Origin: Glossina fuscipes
Taxonomy: Eukaryota; Arthropoda; Insecta; Diptera; Glossinidae
Direction of reading: 5' to 3'
DNA length: 64,000 bases
Assembly: GCF_014805625.2 (NCBI RefSeq)
Contig: NW_023998497.1
Span: 145,816-209,815, forward strand
Below the pieces are notes generated by a model. That model was not told where the DNA came from. It saw only the letters and a program-made list of their open reading frames with translations, and made no database searches. The position numbers were made by a program, and so were the translations under genes. Positions 12,901 to 22,800 of the stretch are shown in pieces. Each line of letters begins with the position of its first letter. The stretch's first letter is position 1.

Positions 12901-15900
12901 TGTTTTCATATAAAGTGATTAATTAATAGCGAGAATGCTTCATGGGAATATGTGCACATATTGCATATACATAAACATATGCATGCATACATGCATCAAT
13001 GCTTACATACGTGTCTATACATTTAGGTTTTCTTTAAAGATTTTATGTTCAATTTTCAAAATTTGTACAAAAAATGTTTTGTTTGTATAATGATTTTTTT
13101 TACTTATAGTTGATTCAGTGATTTTCTATTTAATTTTGCTCTCTTTACATTCTCTCCCCCCGTTGTGCTAATAGCCTGATGAGCAGGCGCATCTTTACGT
13201 TATAGGGTCGCTTCGGTGTAGACCTTTAAGCAGTCACTGCACTTGAAGAGATATTTTGTACAGGGGAAAATAACAGGTTTTCTATTGGAATCGTGAGTTT
13301 CACTGTCACGTAAATGACATCCGAAAAATTACGATTTAGAAAATAAATCTATTTTTACATTAAGGGCGGAGTACGCTAAGCTCAATTAAGCCTTTTCTTT
13401 ACTTATTTTTTCAAGATTCGCTTTTCGGAATATATGTCAGCGCGTCAGAGTGTGCTGGGCTTCCCTCCTATATATTATTTATTTTATCGCTTGCACATTA
13501 CTTTTCAGCCTCGCTGCCTCCGATCTTTAACATGAACGTGGTAAGGCTTAAGAGAATACCTGCTATGCACTACATGTTACAGATTTCTGCGAATCGTATA
13601 CATTTCAAGTTTCACTACAAAGCGAGTTTCTGATGAGCAAATTTCTGCTTTTTATGCCAACATTTGATACCTTTAAGCAGTTTTCCATAAACAAAACATG
13701 CAAGTAGAGGCAGAGATAATCAAATCGATTCGAAATCCTGCCCTAATTAAGAATACGCGAGATACGTCCAAAAAGAAGGTGACTTTTTAAATTTTGTAGG
13801 CTACGGTCTCTTCGGTCTCTCAATTTTTTGAAAGTTCGATAAGTGGGATTACAAGCATCAAAGAGTTCAGTTTTCACAAATTTTTTTTGTACAAAAATTA
13901 AACGCAAACTTTCTTTTGTTTAAAATTACTTGGGTCAGTTGTGTCTTCAACATAGCAACACGGTGAAAGAAACCAATGAAGCACCGAGTGACAAGGGAAA
14001 TGCTTGTTCAAGGGTAAACTTCCGACCGGCACTAATTTTGACGAACTCAACTTCATCGACATAGTTAGCAGATTATTCATTACGCCTTGCAGTAGCTGGT
14101 CAAAATCGATCCAACATCATTCAATCTTTTCTCTTTCATTGCTCATTAGATAGCAATTTGGTTACCAATTGTCTACATATTTGCGAATTATTCCATTTGA
14201 TGCCGGGGTTCAGTGACAAGACTCCGCACAAAAACAGCCAAGAAATAAACACAACTGATGGAGATACATGTTGTGTACTTCACATTTTTTCCCGCTTAGG
14301 GCTCGTGCGCACGCATTTCTCATGCGTCGATATAATCGACGCACATTTCAAAACCGAATTGACCTCTTTGATGCTTTGGATGACTTTTGTTGCACGCTGT
14401 CCGCTCGTTTGACTACCGATTTCGGGGTTTGGTAATAATGAATCCTATCGCCTAAACAACATCAAAAGCGCCTGCAAATCATCAGCTCACCGTGCTCAAG
14501 AGCGAGTGAAAGCGTTAGCCGGTTCGAACAGAGCCTTCTCATGGACAAGTCTTCATGCAAAATATTGAATACACTGCCTACCGATATCTGCCAGCTGCCA
14601 GCTACCTCACGCCACTTCATTGTTCGATTGATTTTAGGCGCTTCTCTCATGTTTTCGGAAACAATTGCCCAGTTTGTACGGCTACACTCTTGCGTGTCCC
14701 TCTCTCTACTTCCATATCATTCGTCTCGTGAAGCAGAGTCCAAGTTATAATTGTCAAGCCATTGCTGTGCTTGAATTGCATACTTTTCCCGTCAAAAGCA
14801 ATGTTTTATCAATACGAGCAACACAACAACAATTCGTATTTGGGGATGCAAAAAAGCATCGTCACTAACGCAACTGCATCTTGTAAGCTAATGGCTAGAA
14901 TGCGACAATATTTTGGCACAAGTCGAGTAATGGTTGGTACTGTCTATCACGCGAATACGTCAAGAGTCATCCTATGTCTGCGTTGGACTCTACGAATTTA
15001 TTGAGTGATGTGTTATGTGCACATACATCGACTTTTTCTTTTCTTATTGAGATACATTTTTTAAGGGAAATTTATTTTAATGGAATAATGAAAGATAAGA
15101 ATCAAAAGTCGAAAAGGTAACGTCTGCTCATTAACCGTAGTGTAAACGAACATAGATTTCGACTTAATCCTTCAAAATGGATGGGACTCTGCTGCTATAC
15201 TTTTTTTACGGTTTTTCTTTTAAAGAAACTTTAGCATGATGTAAGAGGAACCTCATAGGCGGCTATTTTTTTTTTGTTTTTGGATTTGTTCATAGACTTG
15301 GATAGATATATATATGGTTGTTAGGTTGCCCTTTGTTTACATTGATTTTCTGTTGTAAATATTTTCAAAAACTTTATTTTACTTGCGTAATAGTAGGTAA
15401 GTGTCCTTATTGAGTCCTTACAGTGTTGCTATTAAACCCAATCAATAACACGAATAAAAGTTACATTTTCGGCCTACATGTAAACGTAGACATCACATAT
15501 GAGTGCAAACTTTAAAAGCACTTTTAGAGCAAGAGTGCATGTTAGGCGCTTTAACGTTTCATTAAGTTTTACAATGTGCAACATAGGAAGGAATGGTTGG
15601 TTGGTTGGGTTTAAAAGTAAACTTTAAAACATAAAAAAAAAAAAGTATCATTAGAACGTAATATTTGTGGGTATAATTTAATCTCTCTTTTTTATATTAA
15701 ATCTTTGATTTCGGCATGAGCAACATATCGTGCGGATATAATATTAAATTAGATAATAAAAAGGTGTGGCACCAAAATAGCTCGATGCTGACATCAGATA
15801 ATTTCATATGAATTTAATGACTAAGAAAAAAGGAATCATGAATTCTTCTATAACGATAGACAGAGAAAGAGTGAGAGTGAGAGTGAGAGAGAAAGAGATG

Positions 15901-16839
15901 TTTTATATAAGATTTGAATAATTGCTTTTCATGTCTATGCTTATACTGTCTACATTTTACTTGTGTTTGAATGTGCGCAACCAATAAATAAATGGTTGAA
16001 GAATTTCCATTACTTATGTCCTTCGATGATATGAAGCATGCATATGTCAAACAAATACAATATAATCGATGTCGCGAGCTTCTTTGGTAATTTGTTTGCC
16101 TTTAGCGTCTCAATTAAATTGTCTTCTCACTTAAGTTGTTCTCCCTTCACCCACCAAGTTCGAAGTAAACGTATAGCCATGATGTCACATATGGCGACAA
16201 AATAAATTTAAATAACACATGTTGTACATGTGATAAATATAGCAGAAAACAAGCAGACAGCTTTAATTAGATGAGAAGAAACTTAGAAATTTGAAGAAGA
16301 CACTCTTCTGACCAAAATATATATATATATGTAATAAAAACAGCAGAGAAGAAGCGAACAGCTTCAATTAGATGAGAAGAAACTTAGAAATTTGAAGAAG
16401 ACACTCTTCTGACCAAAATATATATACATGTAATATAAGCGATTTCCTTTTCCAAATTTTTATATATCTATACAATTTTTTAAATACGATGGAAATTTAT
16501 CATCTTAGGAATGCATCTAACGGAGAGCGCTGGCACCTTTTTCTATAAGCAAATGGCATTGGACTGACAATGTCGAGTGGATGCATTATGAAGAATGTAT
16601 TGTTTGATTTGGGATTTTCTCTACTTAACCCAGGATTTGCGGCATCCTTCAATCTGATGAGTTTCCGATTTTAAGCTGAAAAGTTCGTAGATTCAACGGA
16701 AATAACTTTCGATGTTATATATTTGTTTTCTAATAATGTAATGCCGCGAATATGCATACATATCTATACTAGACTAGCCATCTGGTCTCTACCTTTTAAG
16801 AAAAAAAGTGCCGATAGTCTTAGTTATTAACGCTCTTCC

Positions 16840-16873
<34 letters not shown>

Positions 16874-19800
16874 AGTCCTAGAATATACTTCTTTCGTCTA
16901 CACTACCATTAGTACACGTCCCTAGATGTTGTTATGTATCTATTTTCACGAAAACCTGTCAACTTGATGGATAAATCTTGCAAATCGTCTTAGGCGCAAA
17001 ATTGAAGATAAGAATCTGAAATTGGGCACAAGGACTTTTTGACCGATTAAGGAAGTGAGCTTCAAAACTGGTCGTGGTGCGTTCAGATACACGCTCACAA
17101 TGCAGAAGAAACTAAAACAACCTCGGAGAACACCGACATTTCACATTTCAAACGAATTTTTTCCTAATTCTGATCTATAACTTTCGATTTGAAATATATT
17201 TCTGAAAAGTTTCTGTCGTACTCGGGGTAAAAATGACCAAGATCGTTTTAACTATACACCCACGACAATTACGATTAACGACGAAAGTTTAAACTTATTT
17301 CCCACTTATTCCAACGTCTGTCTGTCTTTATTTTGTGTTCAACTTACAGGACGCAATTTTTGAAGTACTTTATCAAATTTGGTTCACCGGGGGGTTTTGG
17401 ACCAAGGGCGACCACTATCGAAAATACCTCGCATCGGATCAATCTTTACGATCACTTCCGCTAGGTCGCCTCAATTTGGAAAGTCGTTGTATGAAAACAT
17501 GTATTAAGCGAAATGGCGTAGGGTATGTAGTGGCGGGTTGTGAACGACTCTAAGAGTTTACTTGTTACTTGCAATGAAAATTATAATGAAATATGGGGTT
17601 TGTGCCTTAGGAGAGAGTTTTACTTTTAAAACGAAATCGCTCGATCCGAATACCGGAAAGTCGATTGTAAGAAGCGATTAAAAGCATATATGAAAAATCG
17701 TATAGGCGAAAGATCAAGAAATGCTTCTGAAATAATTCTGTTCAACTTTCCAAACCTTTCACTTTTATCCACCTAACTGAAGAGACTGATGTATTTTTCA
17801 TTTTCACGATCGATTGCTTACGCAAGTGTTTTATATATTGTGTTCAATATATTAGGAGAAAAATATTTAAAACAAAATTAATATTAATTTGATTAATCCG
17901 CTTAAAAATGGCAATATCGGAGCATAATTCTCGCGAGGTAGTTTTCATTTACGAGGCTCTGCGGGCCGTGTGTTCCTCTGTGCAATTTTGAATATAAAAG
18001 CAATTAAAAACAGTATAGTGGAACATGATCCACCGTTACATCCACCCTACACCACATCACTTAATACAGTTATTCTTACAACATATTTTCGAAATAAGGT
18101 TTTATATGGCAAGTGATCAAGAAAGTGACCCGACCCTATTTTTAATAGCGTCAGTCTTTAATCTAAAACACGCCCATGTGCCAAAAATTGCGACCTGTAC
18201 ATTGTGCACAAGAATACAAGACGGGTTGATCGACAGACAGACAAGCTCGGCCTGATTCAGAAAGCGATTCCAAATCGATGAGTATAATGAAAGATGAGTC
18301 CATCACAAGTCCATCTAATTGCTGCATACATCATGGGCACAAGCTTTATATACCGTATAGTAAGTATGTTTTAAAAGTAGTAAAAACATGCAATGGCTCA
18401 GATAAACTTATCGAAAATTGTTCCGTGTTTCAGCAGAGAATGTTGTCCTAATGGTATTGCAAACAAAATTCGAATGAAGAGAAGAGAAGAATTTTGAATA
18501 ATCGTTTCAAGTCAAGTTTCAAGTAACCATTTAAAATAAGACCACGCCTACAACCATGTTTTTTATGTGTTTCTTAATTATTTAAGGGATCATTTAAGTC
18601 AATGTAAAAAGTTAATTTTCTAAAGAAAAATCCAGAATGGTTTCGTCCCATAAGTAAACGCTTAGCTGCGTATTACGCGTTAATGCAAATTTGGAAATTT
18701 TTAAATTCTTTAAATTAAGTGTATTGAAAGTCCATACTGAAGATGATGATCGAGAAGAAGAACAATTTTCTCGCTTTTCTTTCTTTTATTTTTTGTTGGA
18801 ATTGCATTCGCAGGAACTTTCAAAGAAGATATTAGCTCTCAAATAATTAGTTGACAAGTAAGAGGTAGCGTTAAAAAGCAGTCGAGTTTGCCGAAATTAA
18901 AAAAAAAAAAACAATAATGATTTCTTTCTTTTAAATAATGAGATCAGTTTTGATTTAGGGCATTAAACTTGGTTTCAAATTTTCTCTCCACGTCAAGTTC
19001 AATAACCATTCAATGTATTGCTGACTCACATGTATTGAGCCACTCAAAGATATGATTTTTGGTATATTAGCGTTAAGTACAAACTGCTGCCAAATTGCAA
19101 AAAAAAAAAAGAAAAAAAACGATGTCAGATATTTCGTAGTCGTAGTCGTAGAATGTCGCGCTTCAAGTTACAATCGATTATTTAAAAAGATAAGAGTCGT
19201 TATATTTTCTTGCTTCGAAGCTAACTTTATCGTGCAAATAAAAACAACTTCAAACGCCACAATGGGACGTGCCGTCTACCATTAAATATCGTATACCATC
19301 TCGTTTAATACAGTTAGTTATTCGTGTAATGACTTCTCAAAATAAGGCCTTATATCGGAAGTGGTCGGAAAAGTCGTCCATCCCGGACCAGGTTAGTCCT
19401 TGGACCAAAGCAAGCTAATGTACCGAATTTCATCAAAATACCTCGAAAATTCCGATCTATTGTTGAACAGAGTAAAACAAGGCGAAGAGATGAATGGACA
19501 GAGGGACAGACAAGCTTAGATCGATTCAAAAAATAGCTCTGAATGGATAGCTATAACAGAAGCTGGATCTTCTTCAATTCCTTACAGTTGTTCCATACAA
19601 ACTTAACATATACTTATACCACAAATGACTTAGGGTATAACAAATTAATTACATACAAGCGACTCCGCCCGGTCAGCGCTAAACTTTTGTGTTCATTTTT
19701 TCATTTTTCTTCTTTCCTTTTTTAAGAAAACAAAGTTGAGTAATAGAATTTTGTGTATAAATAGTGCGCGCAAATGAAATACATTTTGAATCGTTTTTTT

Positions 19801-22800
19801 TTTTTATTTTTTTTCTGTGAATAATGAGTGCAGTCGTGTAAATCAATAATCACGATTTTTCCTCTGCTCCTTTATATAACACTTTTAAATTTAAAAAACA
19901 AATTATATTAATAACAGCAATATTATTGGTCTAGACGTGACGGTCGAGAAATTCTGATCGGATTTCAAAGCTAACACTCAAATACGAAACCTAGACGTAT
20001 AGCCGTATTTTTATAGCCATAGCATCACCGGAGGGTGAGGGATATATATTCGTTTTGTCAAAACATTTGCAAGGCCCAGAAGCAAGTTTCAGAGGCCCCG
20101 AAAAGTATATATATATTCTTGATTAACATCAAATTCTGAATCAATGTAAGCATGTCTGTCTGTGGTAAGCGTTCTCCTGGTCATAAAATCGTTGCTCCTA
20201 CTCGGCTACCTATGCGACAACGTATGGCGTATAAGCTATAGACTATTACTGTCCTGACGGCCGAGGATTTGTCTTAACTTACTCCCGTAGGGGACATCAT
20301 TTACAAAAAAAAAGAACACGGCCCACCCTTAAATACTACGCCTTACATTTACTCATGCACAACAACTTCCCAAAAAAGGCCAAAGGGTTGTATAAGAAGC
20401 AATGGATAAAGTGATTTCATCCGAAGCGTTTTCAATAGCGAACAAGACACGCCAGTGTACCATCAAGTTCCATCAAGTTCCATCAAAATATCTCTGTGCG
20501 ACAAGACAGACGGACGGACAGGCAAGCCTAGATCGATTCAGAATAACTTCTTGTATAATATAAGGCGATTTTATCTCAGGTCTTTTTCGGTGTTACATAC
20601 ATCCGCACGCATTTAATATATCATACCCTGGCACCACAAGTGCCTGCTGTAAGCAGGTATACAAATTAATTATTTCACTTTTATTTAACGAAGCAACTGA
20701 CGGCAAGAGATGTAAATATTTATATTTTCAGCTAATGGCTGCTGTGTTAATCGGATTTGGGACATATTTGTATTTGAATTATGCCACTAATGAAATCGGT
20801 TACATGAGCGCTTATGCATATATTTCTATTGGGGTTATCGCATGCGTCGTCTTCTTATTCTTATGCATCGGAGCAATTAGAGAAAATGTTTGCTGCACTG
20901 TAACAGTGAGTGTTTATTTTTTTAACTATATTTTTATATTATTTTTAAATAAATTGAAAATGATTTGAATTTCAGTTTATAGTGTTCATGATATTGGGTA
21001 TTATAGCCCAAGCGGTTTTAGCGTTCTTATTGACAAATGGCGATCATAATGTCGGTTCGAATTTGGCCAATATTTTGGACGAGGCTTGGGAGAACGAATT
21101 GAAGAGTGCCGGTGCGATGTCAATTTATGAAAGTTCGGTAACTTTTTCAAAACATGAGCAAATTTGGATGAAAAATATTATTCTTATGATTTTCAGTTCG
21201 AATGTTGTGGTCGCGCGAGTCCACAAGATTATATAGTTAATGATCGTCTGCCACCTGCTACTTGCTTCGCGAATGGTGATAGTAAAGTGGTTGAAAATTT
21301 AATTGCGATAGGTTGCCGCGCAAAAGTTGAGCATTTCGTTACAGATTTATTGCATATTTTCAATTGGCTTGCCTGGGTTCTAATCGTGCTGGAGGTAAGT
21401 CGTTGTAAAGATTTGATTTAATATCTGCTCAGAGCTCATTCGCGTTTAAACAATAAAAATATTTGCTTTGCCTTTCAATGAATTTTATTAAGCAATTCGT
21501 TCCAAACGAGCTAGTGCATCGCTCAATAAGTTCGTAGGATGACTAATAAGAGAACAAACCTTTAGGAACGTTTGACAAGCAATTCGTTCATTCTGATGCT
21601 TCTCTAATATTTCTTTGCTTTTCTTATAGCATGATTTGTCCAACTTTTCGAAATATGCTTCAACTTCAGCCATCACCCCTTTATTTGAGCCACATCTCTT
21701 TTCGTCCAGGTATTGGTCCAGGCTAATGCAGAGAATACGATAGATGTGAAAGCACGTTGAAATGCAATTGGTGCAATGCACCATGCACGGTCTTGTTGAA
21801 AGAGCATTCATTCTTTTTCTTCTTCATTTGGGGCCGTTCCTTTACACAATTTCCTCATTCGAATGCATTCGTAACGCTATGGAATATCCACGATTGATTC
21901 TTTGTCTCTTTTCAAGGCAGTCGATGAATAGCGCAGAGGTGCGCATGGTATAACTGCGGGTATACCTTCTCGGCCGATTTTTGGGTTTTGACGGACTATA
22001 AATCATCAACATGTTATTGTTGTTGTTATTGTTAGAGGATTCAGCTTTATCGCTTCTCTACCGTTTGTCTCAATGGCGTAGAGACCAAGTAATATTTTGT
22101 TTGAACTATAGATTTTTCCGTTGCTTTGAAAATTGTGAAGGTAGCCTCGCTAAAGCAACTGCAACTTGTAAGCTTGTAAACGGTGGTACATTTCATTTGG
22201 AGACTGGTACTATCTGAATCCGCCTGAGTGGCCGAGTAGGCAAGAGCCTCGACTAGCAACTCAATGGTCGTAGGTTCAAATCTCAAGCGCGCGATGGAGT
22301 TTTTAATAAATGCCGATAGCCTCAGATGCTAGTGCTTTAAGACTTTAGTCTTAGAATTTATTCTCCGGCTAAATTTATAATAATAATAATAATAATATTA
22401 TCTGAAAGTCGTAACGGCATATGTATGACATCCTACGCAATTACTGAGTAATGTGTCACTCTACTTTACCAAATGAATTCCAATTTGCTCGATATTACCT
22501 TAGTCGGCGGTGGTTCATGAGAACAATCACATGACATATTATATTCTAGTTATTTCATCATTTAATGAAATATTCTTCCTAAGATGACACCTTTATCTAT
22601 TTTACCTTAGTCGGCATTTTTTTATGCAAGCTCTTATGTTTATAAACGTTCCTTTATTTTGCGGGATCGCTTTACTCGAAAGACTGTTCTGCGAAAACGA
22701 TTGCGATGGCTTTGTTATACCCTACAAAACTTGTGGTACAGGGTATATTAAGTTTGTGTGAACGTATGTAACACCCAGAAGGTCTTAGGATATCGATTTA

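Larger units (their letters stand above)
3956..20731 (+). other. Tetraspanin intron 1 (16.8 kb), repeat-filled
   Basis: Starts GTAAGT and ends tatattttcag. It carries the second-family tandem array (4410-4860), a weak mariner candidate (9670-9865), a mariner relic (14450-15015), a 101 bp tandem duplication (16232-16435), a 31-nt poly-T (16842-16872), and reverse copies of the main dispersed repeat at 18045-18300, 19280-19650 and 20330-20665. Between these, 5700-9600, 10000-13800 and 15050-16200 hold nothing I can identify. An open frame at 6636-7064 matches no family I know. Confidence 0.75.

Noticed and set aside
22219..22290. Functional tRNA gene (A and B boxes present)
   Set aside because: No consistent cloverleaf acceptor pairing was seen, it continues into a non-tRNA body and (ATA)n tail, and it is flanked by a target duplication. 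It is a SINE head.
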